Part shown: in pieces, positions 47,770 to 58,231 of the stretch | How the letters are laid out: each line of letters starts with the position of its first letter | Position numbering within the stretch: position 1 is the first letter of the stretch | Source: Notolepis coatsorum | Lineage: Eukaryota > Chordata > Actinopteri > Aulopiformes > Paralepididae | DNA length: 64,000 nucleotides | Reading direction: 5' to 3' | Assembly (NCBI GenBank): GCA_963971535.1 | Contig: OZ020592.1 | Coordinates: 53,831,150 to 53,895,149, forward strand | Translations under genes and position numbers: made by a program | The notes under the pieces: generated by a model | Seen by the model: only the letters and a program-made list of their open reading frames with translations | What the model was told of the DNA's origin: nothing | Databases searched by the model: none

Positions 47770-47801
<32 letters not shown>
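47770..47801. repeat. poly-G run (about 32 bp)
   Basis: An unusually long homopolymer of G just outside the BEL/Pao element. Its length may be unreliable, because such runs assemble badly. Confidence 0.85.
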
Positions 47802-47802
<1 letters not shown>

Positions 47803-47895
47803 GGCTGCAAATAAAACAAGGTTATGTACATGCATACAAGTAAATAAAATAAAAAGTTACAGTAGCAATAGTATACAAGGAAAATTACAATAAAT

Positions 47896-48080
47896 AAGGG
47901 AGAGAGAAGGAAAGAGAGAGAGGTAAAAACAGAAAGGGAGAGTGAGAACCAGAGGGGGAGAGAGAAGAAAAGAGAGAGAGGGAAAAAGAGAAAGGGAGAG
48001 TGAGAACCAGAGGGGGAGAGAGAAGGAAAGAGAGAAAGGGAGAGTGAGAACCAGAGGGGGAGAAAGAAGAAAAGGGGAGA
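47896..48080. repeat. purine-rich GA minisatellite
   Basis: Repeated GGGAGAGTGAGAACCAGAGG units with GAGA runs. Frames on the opposite strand (Leu/Ser/Pro-rich) are artefacts. Confidence 0.85.
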
Positions 48081-48245
48081 TGCACAGATACTGTTTACAT
48101 TTAGAATGCCTTGTTGAATGCATCCAGTGAAATGAACACATCAATGCATAATTTTATTGTAAAAAGAATGCATAATGTTGTGTTAATTCTACGACAAGAG
48201 ATATGTAATGTTAGTTACCTGAAATTATTTCGTTTTGGGGGGGGG

Positions 48246-48346
48246 CCTGTATAATATCGGTGTCGGTTGATATCGGTATCAGATATTAAGAGTTCGACAA
48301 TATCGGTATATCGGATATCGGTAAAAAAGCCAATATCGAACATCCC
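48246..48346 (-). mobile_element. GATATCGG-rich MITE fragment
   Basis: One end of the same family as 30189-30512, in inverse orientation, ending GCCAATATCGAACATCCCT. Confidence 0.65.
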
Positions 48347-48437
48347 TATTGGGGATGCCAAGTCTTATTCTTTTTTTACAACCTATATTTTGATAATACG
48401 TTATTAGATCTACAACCCGTTGCAATATGGGACCGTT

Positions 48438-49424
48438 ATAAGTTTCAAGTTTCAAGTTTCTTTAATAGTTGTCATACAGAAGTACAGAATACTTTTGTAC
48501 AAAATGCTTCTTACTGTTGCGCTCCAGAGACTGTGCATGACAAGATAAGTATGAAATAAAAACATAGTAAAAATTAGAAGTAAAAAAAGAGGTCACAGTG
48601 TTCAGTTTAGACATATGTACAATGTTTGTAGACGTAGTTACCATACAATATACAATACTGTGCAGTGTACTAATATACAATGCTATATAGTGCAAGGCAT
48701 AAATGGACGAGGTGCAGTTTAGGTACAATTCACAGTAGGTGTACGAGTTGTAGTGCAAATCCTTTATCAATAAATATAAAGTGTAAGTGTGTTTGTGTGA
48801 TCTAAAGTGTGGAGAGTGGGTGCTGCAGTGTGTTGTTTGTTTGAGTGAGTGTGTGCGTGTGGGTGTGTGTGCTGTGTGCATTTGATGGTTGTTGCATAGT
48901 GATTATTGTTCGTTTAGCGATTATTGTTAGTTTAGCAGCCTGATGGCCTGGGGATAGAAGCTCCTTCTGAGTCTTTCTGTGCTCGCCATAAGACTCCGGT
49001 ATCGCTTGCCTGACGGCAGCAGTTCAAAGAGGCAGTTGTTCGGGTGGCTCGAGTCCTTAATAATTCTCTTAGCCTTCCCCTTGCACCGCTTGTTGTAAAT
49101 GTTCTGGAGGGTGGGAAGCCCCCCTCTAATTGTGCGTTCGGCTGAACGTGTCACTCTTTGTAGTCTGCTACGGTCTTGTGCAGTGCTATTCCCAAACCAG
49201 GAGGTGATGTTGCCGGTCAGGATGCTCTCTATTGTACATGAGTAGAAGTTCCTAAGGATCTTCTGACTGACTTGGAACTTCCTTAGGCGCCTGAGGAAGT
49301 AGAGGCGTTGTTGTGCCTTCTTCACAACACTGTCAATGTGTGTGGTCCATGTCAAGTCCTCGGATATGTGGGCTCCGAGGTACTTGAAACTGTTCACTCT
49401 CTCAACTGGCCGATAGTGGTATCG
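48438..49424 (-). pseudogene. Rex1-like LINE copy, 5'-truncated
   Basis: The minus strand encodes [20 protein letters not shown] and downstream RT thumb and C-terminal sequence to SFYPQAIRLLN (to 48927), then a 3' UTR ending in three AAACTTG units at 48438-48460. The RT palm with FADD is missing. This copy is more intact and closer in protein sequence to the 12.2-kb copy than to the 38.8-kb copy. Residues upstream of VNSFKYLG derive from flanking DNA. Confidence 0.8.
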
Positions 49425-49446
49425 TTTCACTAACAGCGAGCTCAAA

Positions 49447-49508
49447 GAAAGTGTTACAAAAGAAAGTGTTACAAAAGGAGGTGTTACAAAAGAAAGTATT
49501 ACAAAGTG
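49447..49508. repeat. 14-bp tandem repeat
   Basis: Four units resembling AAAGTGTTACAAAAG next to the TTAA element. Confidence 0.8.
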
Positions 49509-49621
49509 GCGGAATAAATGTAACCACATCGTCCATGTTTGGATTCATTAACACTAGCACAGCCATGGAGAAAATTACACTAATTCCTGCCGGGAACGGG
49601 TCAGATCTGACCCGACAGCCT

Positions 49622-49890
49622 TTAGAATGGAGATGGGAGGGAGAGAAGGGAGGGAGGGTCAATGAGGGAGGGAGGGAGGGAGAAGGAGAAAGGGAGGGAG
49701 AGAGAGAGGGAGGGAGGGAGAGAGGAAGGGAGGGAGGGAGAGGAAGTGAGAAGTAGGGAGAGGGAGGTATAGAGAGAGGGAAAGAGAGGGAGAAAGAGAG
49801 AGGGGGAGGGAGAGGGAGGGGGGAGAGAAAGGGAGAGAGTGAAAGGGAGGGAGAGAGTGAAAGGGAGGGAGGGTCAAGGAGGGAGGGAGG
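49622..49890. repeat. purine-rich (GGGA/GAGA) tract
   Basis: About 270 bp of almost pure purine on the plus strand, inside the TTAA element. Frames on the opposite strand are artefacts. Confidence 0.9.
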
Positions 49891-49923
49891 TGGCCGCTCA
49901 GCAGAAATAGCTGAAATAACGTT

Positions 49924-50405
49924 CTAATTCCATTTTCCTTTTTTTTTTCTACTTTTCCTCCTCCTATTTTTTCTGTATTTTCTCCCATCCCAATTTAGTC
50001 GTTATGCCAATTCCCCCCTCCCCTTCCTGGTCGTTGCGCGCATTTGCCCCCCACTTGCCGGTCTAGGGAGCGCTGAAGTCTATCACATGCTTCCTCCGAT
50101 ACATGTGGAGACAGCCAGCCGCCTCTCACTGGGGAAGTGTAATGTGTGGGAGGATCACACTACCTCCCCCAGTTCCCTCCCTCGCTGTGCAGGCGCCCTG
50201 ACCGACCTTTAGGAGTCGCTGTTTACAACGACCAGGATACACCCCAACGACTTCCCACCTGCTGACACTGCCAATTGTATCAGTATGGACGACCGACCAA
50301 GCCGGAGGTACCGCTGACAGCCGGATTCAATACCAGTGTCTCTGTGGTGGTAGACAGATGCTTAGTCCGCTGCGCTACCCGGCCGCCCTAATTCCATTTT
50401 CCTGA
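49924..50405 (-). mobile_element. SINE copy 4, in the TTAA element
   Basis: The perfect 16-bp duplication CTAATTCCATTTTCCT (49924-49939 and 50390-50405) flanks a 450-bp minus-strand copy of the window SINE family: head GTAGCGCAGCGGACTAAGC at the right, A-tail at the left. It is younger than the TTAA element. Confidence 0.92.
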
Positions 50406-50938
50406 AGTAATTTTGAAATTTCTGAAACCGTGCGAGATAAAACGGGTACTTTTAGGAAAAGTCATTGAGTGACAGAGCTGGAGCTCGACCGAGTGAAGAG
50501 GATACATTTATTGAAAATGCCTAGGGGTCATGTGACCCCTTGTCGGCTGTGCTAGTGTTAAACTGGAGTCCACATATCATATTGCATGTAACAACAAACG
50601 TTACACGACAGTCACAGTGTAATTCTTCTCGGTTCTGCAAATAATGCAGACGTTCAGGTTGAGCTCAAGTGCATTTACTGGGCAACAACCTTTTCAAATC
50701 ACAGAACAGACTGCCATACAAAATGCTTTAAACAAACTTATTGTTACCAAAAAGCATTACAATAACAGCGTTGTGATCGTATAGTATGAATTAGTTCCCA
50801 TTACGGTTCCACCAATGCAATACCATGATAGCTCTTCACACAAAAACAGGAAGCATGAGCATTGAACGAGATTGCTTCAGTCGGCAGCCCCGAAACAAAC
50901 TGCAATGTAATCCTTGGGGGAATTTGTGTATCTAAGTA

Positions 50939-51708
50939 CATCCTCTCAGGGACGTGCACAGGACTTTAGAGGGGCAGGTGCTCAAAGGCTGAAAAGGGCA
51001 CTACACTTGCGTGTATATATTAACCGAGAGCGTGTAGCGCGCAAGCATGATTTTTAAGGGCCCTTTTCGGGCGGGGGGGCCCCTTTTTATGCTTTTTGGG
51101 GGGTTTTGGTGATCAAATATTGAATATTGAACTATAATAATCAGTGCAGGAGCTCACTTATCCTTGAAAGACACTTTTATCACTGACTTAAAAGGCCCAT
51201 ACATCTCCATAAATGGTCAGGGGGGAGGGAATAAGTGCTTACCCTACAGACCCCAAGAAGTGCTGTATATTCTGTATTGTTTAATATAAATGCATTTTTT
51301 ATTCCAATCCCGATTTGTATTTGAGATTCCCAAATCCCATCGGACTTGACTTCTTCGTGTCCCTCAATGAGTGTAATACCAGCATTCAACTGTATGCGCC
51401 ACAGCGGTTTCTATCATCATCATCATCATCATCACCACCCACGCTATGCATAAAATATATAGGTCCGCGGAGAGGCACGCTGAGGAGGCGTGCAAACTGC
51501 AATGAAATATGGGGCATCTCTCTCTCTTTACCTAATATTTTGATTCTATCGTGACATTTTTCAGTTGGAAGGGAAGTCTATATGCGTAACGGTAAAAAGA
51601 TTTGTATTTAATTTTTTTTTTCAAAAAGGGCACTTTTTTGATGAGGCTCAAAAAGGCAGGTGCTCAAGCACCCCTTGGCCTCTATGTGTGCACGTGCCTG
51701 CATCCCCT
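50939..51708. mobile_element. hAT MITE, 754 bp, second copy of the 28.4-kb family
   Basis: The ends CAGGGACGTGCACAGG and, inverted, CAGGCACGTGCACAC match the MITE at 28437-29253 but in opposite orientation. The flanks CATCCTCT and CATCCCCT are an 8-bp duplication with one mismatch. No coding capacity. Confidence 0.85.
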
Positions 51709-52407
51709 AAAAGTGCTTGTTTTTGCCACTGACAGGCTCAGACTGTCTGAAGAGTCCTCTATATCCTACCCAAAACAGAAGTCTCACTTGAGCAGAAATC
51801 TTGCTCTGAAATCCAGCTAGGTGTGAGTTGTTGCAAGAAGACACGGTGGAAGAGTGATTTGTTGTGTTGGAGTAAAGAAAGCGTATAGTGTTACAATTTG
51901 CATAGTTTTCCTTTGTTGGATAGGGACACGCTGAAGTTGTGGCTAGCTACAAATGGATGAAAACACTACTGTCCATACCATCGGGTCTGCAGTGACCATT
52001 TTGACTGGAGGCGAAGAAGAAATCCTACACCAAAGCACTTTTTCCTAAAGGAGAATGCTGTTCCAAGAGTGGGGAGACCTGCTGCAGACAGAGTGGAGGT
52101 AATGTCATTAGCTAAAGCTATTGATTTGATCTGGAATGTTAGAAGAGAGACCAGAAGATGTGAAATATAAACACAAAGGATCCTTTTCATACTGTTGTCA
52201 GACAGTTAATAATAACCAGTGGCAAAAACAAGCACTTTAGTGGAGGTACTTTGACGTGCACAAATGCCCCCAATGATTACATTGCAGCCCGTTTCACAGC
52301 TGCTGACTGAAGAAATCTCACTCAATACTGGACCAATTCAAAAAAGTCTTATATTGTCCCTATTAGTAATTTAGACCCCAAATGATGGTTTAACAATTAC
52401 CCATTAA
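51709..52407. other. non-coding, no gene seen
   Basis: No element end or recognisable frame. Confidence 0.3.
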
Positions 52408-53407
52408 AATGGAGTTATGGGGGGCGGTCAGGTGGCGTAGCGGAGATTGCGCTCGTCACCAATGCAAGAGGCTGTGGTCTCGACTCCCGGAGTCAGCATT
52501 GCTTGGGGCTTGGGCTGATCGCTATACTAACCCGTTTGGCTGGGTTAGGGGGAGGGCAAGTCATGGGTGGGAATCTGGCGTTGTGGACAGCGACGTCTAC
52601 AGGTCTGGGCGCTTGCTCAGCGGAGGCAGGACTTGATGAAGGCAGCGTGACCTCCCACGCGTTACACTTCACCAATGAGAGTCCTCGCTGCCAGAGGGCG
52701 GCTACGTGGCGCAGTGGGCAAGGCGCTCGCAACGAATGCTGGAGACTAGGCTCGAACAGGATGCCTCCTGTTCGAGCCCCGCTCTCCACATTGCTTTCAG
52801 TTTAGCTGGTCGTCCACAGTAATACACATTGGCCGCATTACGGGGAGGGAAACTGAAGGGTGGGGATCGGGCGTTGTGGACAGCGACTCCTACAGGTCGG
52901 TTGGTGCGCCTGCGCAGTAGAATCAAGAAGCGACGGGGGCGGGGCCCCTCCAAAGCCCAGACCCCCGACGCTGAAAGATCGAGCCGCGCAGGTGAAAAGA
53001 TGCGACGGCTGTTACCTCGAGTATCGGAGGGGACTCGTGCTATGTATGACTTAGTCCACATTGCAGACGGCTAGTGGGAGACAAGAAACAACGTTCGAAG
53101 ACAGGGGAGGGTTGAATTGGACGATATGAAAATAGAAAAGTGGGAGAAAAAGTGGATAAAAAAAAAAGAAGAGAGTCCTCGCTGCCAGGTGAAAAAATAG
53201 TCACTGGCTGTTGCCGGGCGTGTCGGAGGAAGCGTGCGGATGACTTCAGGGTTCCCTTGTACCGACCAGTAGGAGAACATGCGCACAACAACCAGGTAGG
53301 GGAGGGGGGGAATTGGCACAACGACTAAATTGGGACGGGGAGAAAACAGAGAAAAAAATCTGAGAAAGAGAGGATAAATTATTATAATCTTTTTAATGGA
53401 GTTATGG
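52408..53407 (+). mobile_element. SINE copy 5, outer copy, interrupted by copy 6
   Basis: AATGGAGTTATGG at 52408-52420 and 53395-53407 flanks the outer SINE (52421-53394). The head has A-box TGGCGTAGCGG and B-box GGTCTCGACTCC. It is interrupted after GCTGCCAG at 52694 and resumes at 53171. Its 3' half is GC-rich and ends in an A-rich tail. Confidence 0.88.
52677..53188 (+). mobile_element. SINE copy 6, inserted into copy 5
   Basis: The 18-bp duplication GAGAGTCCTCGCTGCCAG (52677-52694 and 53171-53188) flanks a 476-bp body (52695-53170), same family and same strand as its host. The tail is GTGGATAAAAAAAAAAG. The heads of the two copies differ enough to be separate subfamilies. Confidence 0.9.
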
Positions 53408-54130
53408 TTCTTCGTCTGAAATATTTATTGAGATGTACCTATAAATAGGTATATGAAAATGTGAAAAAAAATGATCCAGCAAGCAAATCATGGATGCTAA
53501 AAAGGTCTCAAGCTAGGAGAGATAGAAATCTGACAGCTTTGATTTTTATGAAAACTACACATTCTTTATACCGACACAGAGGGGATATATGCGTAAATGT
53601 TGGACTGTGAGTAGTCTGACATGGTTGTCATCAATTCCATTAACAGAGAGTCTGAATCACAAGTCAGCATGTCCAGCAAAATCCTGCGAAGCTTCTGATT
53701 GGCTGGGCTGGAACAGAGCGAATAATTTAGCTTGTAGCACACTTTCAAAATGTACTGCCCCACGAGTTGACGCAAATAAGGAGGGCTATGGTTGGTCAAT
53801 TCAAATGTCTGTCATACATTTTTTTTTATCTCACACACATCCAAAACCTCTAAACCGTTTTGCACACATTCATTTAGTTTGACAGTTATTGAGAGTAAAT
53901 GAGTTTGAATATTGCCACCAGTGATGTTTGTTTAAAGTGTCCCTTTAACCACTTTTTAATAGTTGTGCCCCAGATGTCAGGGGCTGGTTGCATGAAACAC
54001 TTTAAGTTTTCTCGTTACATTTACCTTTAGTCATTTAGCTGATTCTTTTATCCAAAGTAACTTAAAATTGTGAAATTGGCAGGTTCTGGATATTGTCAGT
54101 AGAGAAGTATGAGAAGTATAACACTTAAGG
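53408..54130. other. non-coding, no gene seen
   Basis: AT-rich spacer. No supported feature. Confidence 0.3.
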
Positions 54131-54300
54131 TTTAACGTTCGGTGTCCCACCGGTGGGACGTTTTGCACTTGCTTGCACTTCGCGGCACTTTGCGCTCGTC
54201 TGCTCCGAAAGCGATCCCAGACGAGCGCTGATTGCAACGAGAAGTTATTTGTTTCGACTCGCGGGTCTGAATGAATGGAAGTGGGCGGCCATTTAGGATA
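54131..54300 (+). mobile_element. possible piggyBac-like end
   Basis: TTAACGTTCGGTGTCCCACC with the perfect palindrome GTCCCACCGGTGGGAC right after a TTAA resembles the end of another fish TTAA element. No partner end was identified. Confidence 0.35.
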
Positions 54301-54855
54301 ATCACACTGAATTATTGCAGTAAACACATTACAAAAACCTTTGTTAAACACACATTTTCCGTGAGATTTTTATAAACGTTGGACCTGTACTACATAGGCT
54401 ACTGTAAGACTTCAGGCTATGGAACCGTTATGTTTTCCAGCTCCTACCTCTCAGCTGGAACCCAAAAACAGGCACCTGGCAACAAGTCAACACAAAAGTA
54501 AGGAGCAAATATTTTATTTCAGTGTGTTCAAATCAGACTCATGCATGTGCTATAAGTATAAAGTAAATCGCTAATTACTTTGGGTATGCAATCGTCAGGC
54601 GTTTTATGCAAAATGTGGGGTAAGCTTAATGTCTCCCTAGCTGAGGATCTTACTTAAGGGTGTTTCACAGAATCCCTTAATTTGTTTCCTTAGTTAAGGA
54701 AAGACTGTTTACTGCAGTCAAAGAGATTCAACAGCAGATTAATTCTAGTTCCATGGATACTGCTCTACGTTTTTTTCCTTACTTTGCTTGCTAAGGTCTT
54801 TTGTGCAATGTTTTACGTCCTTAAGTATGAAACCAATATAAGGAGAAAACCTTAA

Positions 54856-55144
54856 TTACGTGTTGACAGAGTCACTTATGGGGCGACAATAAGTTGGTCA
54901 TGATGACAAGGACTTCTCACTTAGCCATTAACCGGCGTGGTTTATTTTCACATTGCATCCAACAGTACATGAGAGTCCTTCTCTTGTGAGAGCGAGACGG
55001 AGGAAGAGACAGAGGGGGAGTTAACATCTCCTTTTATACCTCTTACCTGGCGGCAGCATTAACAGCTCCGCCTATAGCGCCCTCTTGTGGAAACAGTTAG
55101 ACAGTTACATGCAATTATACACATCACATAACTTTAACATTACG
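54856..55144 (-). mobile_element. solo copia-like LTR, 5-bp duplication
   Basis: TTACG at 54856-54860 and 55140-55144 flanks 279 bp (54861-55139) with TGTT...AACA ends. Read on the minus strand it has a TATA-like GTATAAAAGG, then AATAAA, then ATTGTCGCCCCAT and CTGTCAACA, parallel to the end of the copia LTR at 1756-2186. Recombination between the two LTRs of an element would leave exactly this. Confidence 0.8.
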
Positions 55145-56346
55145 TAAGGAAACCTTTTAAGGAAAACCTTAGAAGACTTAAGGGTGTTTTGTGCAATCGA
55201 TTTTATTTTAAGGAAACCTTAACTCGGATTTGAAGGAAAATCTTAACATAAGATGCTTTGTGAAACCGGCGCCGGGTATCTAACGGATGGCTACTACGAG
55301 ACTAGACTGTAAGCCGAAGCAGATGAGCACTTTCAAATTCCCCTCAGACCTCTGCATCTCGCCCCTCTCCTCTGCTCTGCTCTTCTCTGCTATCCTTTGC
55401 TATCCTCTCCTCTCTCCTCTGCTATCCTCTCCTCTCCTCTGGGCGTTCATCCAGATCTAAGTGTGATTTACATGCCGTTATCCATGGCTGACCGACCAAT
55501 AAGGCACATCCATCAATAAAACATTCAGCGTTTTGGAACGCTGTTCGCATTCGGCTCAGAATTCACGCCGGACCACACAGCTGTGCGGAACAAAAGGTCA
55601 GGAACGTGCCTTGTGTCAGTATTTGGGTGAAATAGCTTTGATGGAAAAACCTCAGGGGTGGAAATGAAGAGCTTTACTTTTGACAGCTCACCTTCTGAAA
55701 CCCTCTATGTCTGAAGTGTTTTTTTTCTTTTCTGATTGAAATAAGACATACCCACTATTTTTGAATGGTTGGACGTTTTAGAGGAAGATAGGTCGGCGAG
55801 GAGAAGTATGTGGTTTGGGAGGTTTTAGCGCTGCACTGAACTCTTTTCTGTCAGTGTTGTTACTGTACCAGCAGGGGGCTGACAGGTATGTACTGTATAA
55901 GTAGGTATTCCTCAAGGAGAAATCTGTTACAACAATTAAGCAGAAGAGCCTGAGAGGGAGACAGTTATTGCGGTTGCAGCTGTTATGTTACTCAATATAA
56001 TATATGACCTCCAACAAGCGATTATCGCCCTTAATGCTGCCCAACATCCCGTCTTAAAATAATAGTCAGGTTGAAATGGTATTTTAAGAGGTACATTTGT
56101 TAGCATGTGTTGCTTGTTCACCTGTGTAAGCAGAAATGTCACCATTGCTAGACAACAAAGTGACTAACTTGGTTGACAGTCTAGATTACTGCAACCGTAA
56201 TGAAATCAACCTGCTAATTTAGCCAAATGACACCCAATACTGTTTTTTGTGTACAAAGTACAAAAGTGACAAATAATTTTTCATTGTCAAATGTGGTGAA
56301 TTCCGTGGCTTTGTGTCATGGGTAAGATACACTGGAAGTCCACCTC
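55145..56346. other. non-coding, no gene seen
   Basis: TCTCCTCTGCT-type repeats at 55365-55440. The part after 55440 shows no repeats shared with the window. A 10-20-bp AAGGAAACCTTAA motif surrounds the solo LTR and may belong to an old MITE ending near 55275. Confidence 0.3.
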
Positions 56347-56351
56347 AGTGG

Positions 56352-57243
56352 TGTGAGGTTTTGGTCCGCTCCCTGCCACACGCTCCGTTCCTTTAAGGTA
56401 CTATGTGATTAATGCATTCCCCGCCACGCGCTCCGTTCCTTTAAGGTGCCGTGTTTGATTGGTGCTTTCCCCGCCACACGCTTTTGGAGCAAGTATCAAT
56501 CTCATCCTGCAGCTGTCACAGCTTGTAATTAGCGTCCCTGAAGGCTTTATATGCTCAGACCCCCTTACTATCGATGTTGGGTCGTTTTGAATTACACCTG
56601 CATATACCTGCCTTCCCCGTCGCTGTGGCTGTCTTTTTGCTCTCCAGGATCTTTTGTGGAGAACTGCTGTGGAGAACCTGGTTCCCCGTTCGGAGCTACG
56701 CCTCGTAATCTGCCCGCTTCTCGCGTTGCGCTCTGGTGAGTTTTTGGAAACTGTCTTTTGGATTATCAGTTTTTTGTGTGTTTGGTGAACACCGAAGAGA
56801 TCCCGTTTTTGTTTGTACTGGACTCACCTAATTTTTGTGTTAGATTAACACTGAAGATACCGTATTGTTTTTTCTCTGGACTCTGCTAACTTGTGTGTGG
56901 TACACCGAAGATCAAGTCACTTGGATTTATACTGGATCAGTCACCTCTCTGCCTCTGTGTGTGCGCTGGGCTAACTCTGATTTCTCTCTCTCTCCGTTTC
57001 CACCGGGAGTGAAAGCTGGGAGGATCTGCAGAGCCGCTTCAACGTCACTAGCCAATTCCTCACCACTACCTACTGGGAGTATCTGCAGAGCCGCAACAAT
57101 CTTCACATGCCAGATTCCCTGTTTGTTCGATTGCTGTACTTCATTCCATCTTGTGACTCTGTAAATAAATACGCCCTTGCTTTGGCTAACTCTGAACTTC
57201 CTCTCTGTGCCGTTGCGTTTGAGGTCGGTTACAAACCCTAACA
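56352..57243 (+). repeat. gypsy 5' LTR (892 bp)
   Basis: TGTGAGGTTTTGG to ACAAACCCTAACA. Short frames here (56551-56739, 56865-57164) recur in the 3' LTR and are not genes. AATAAA lies near 57165. No typical TGG primer-binding site is obvious after the LTR; the Gag ATG is only 13 nt away. Confidence 0.92.
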
Positions 57244-57256
57244 TTACGACCCAACC

Positions 57257-58204
57257 ATGACGACCTCAGCCGACACAGAGAGGGTCAGAACAGCGTTGGC
57301 AGTCCAGATAGAGTTAACCAACGACCACAGCCTACAGCTAGGTGCGGCTGCGGCTGCTGTACAGGAGCTCCGAGAGCAGGTCCTGCCTATTCAGGGGTCC
57401 CTTGGCTCTCTGGCTAGCCAGCAGTCTAATATTTTCCTCCAATTACAAGCGCTGAGTGAAACCGTTAACACCTTGCTTGTAACCCCACTTACTTCAGGAG
57501 CCTCGGCCGGAACATCACCCGCAGCCCTGGCAGGCCCCGCGCCTCCCGATCCCGCACCTCGGGAGCCCCGTCTCTCCGAACCACGGTTGTTCGATGGTAA
57601 CTTCGAGGATTGTGCCACATTCATCATGCAATGTGAGTTGGTTTTTCGTCATCAACCCAGCCGATTCACTTCAAGGGGAGCCCAAGTGGCTTACATGACT
57701 AACTTGCTCTCAGGCCGGGCAGCCCAGTGGGTCACTGCCTCCTGGGCAATGGGGGCAGATTTCTGTTTTTCCTACCCAGACTTCGTGGCTGAGCTCCTCA
57801 GGGTTTTCCACCACCCAGCCCGTGGCCAGGACCCTGGAGCCCGGTTGGGTACCTTCCGGCAGGGCAGTGGCGGGGTCACCGACTACGTGCTGGAGTTCAG
57901 ACTGGCGGCAACGGAGAGAGGTTGGAACGATCAAGCACTTCGTCTCACCTTCATGAGGGGGCTCAACGACGCTGTCAGGGATCAGCTCGCGACCCGTGAG
58001 GAACCTGAGTCCCTCGAGGACCTGTTCAGCCTCGCCATTCGCATCTACGGACGCCTCCAGGAGAGAAGACGTGAGAGAACCCGACAGGGACCTCCAGAGG
58101 CACTCCAGACCCCCCGTACTCGTGACGGTACTGCGGGCCGCCCTGCTCCCAACACGACTGGTGGCTCTTTTCCCTCCCGTTCGGTGCCCGGGGAGGAAAG
58201 CTGA
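57257..58204 (+). pseudogene. gypsy Gag, truncated by a frame lesion before the zinc knuckle
   Basis: Forms the particle. The 315-codon frame starts 13 nt after the 5' LTR. It has an N-terminal Ala/Leu/Gln helix (to about residue 75), a Pro/Ala linker, and a retrotransposon Gag core (EPRLFDGNFEDCATFIMQCE, LSGRAAQWVTASW, TDYVLEFRLAATERGWNDQA). It stops with TGA at 58202-58204. The CCHC knuckle [14 protein letters not shown] is read in another phase (57996-58325). Gag and Pol are in the same phase, so two compensating shifts, near 58.19 and 58.30 kb, surround the knuckle. Confidence 0.85.
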
Positions 58205-58231
58205 ACGGGAGGCGAGGTTCAGGTCCGGCCT

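Larger units (their letters stand above)
49548..50561. mobile_element. piggyBac-like TTAA element holding a SINE
   Basis: TTAA at 49548-49551 and 50558-50561 flanks ends CACTAGCACAGCC in inverted orientation. Each subterminal region has a palindrome: CGGGTCAGATCTGACCCG (49597-49614) and GGGGTCATGTGACCCC (50525-50540). These fit piggyBac-type MITEs of fish. A purine tract fills the left half and a SINE (49940-50389) the right. No transposase. Confidence 0.75.

Noticed and set aside
56551-57164. Two open frames before the gypsy Gag
   Set aside because: Both are repeated at 61816-62428; they are LTR sequence.
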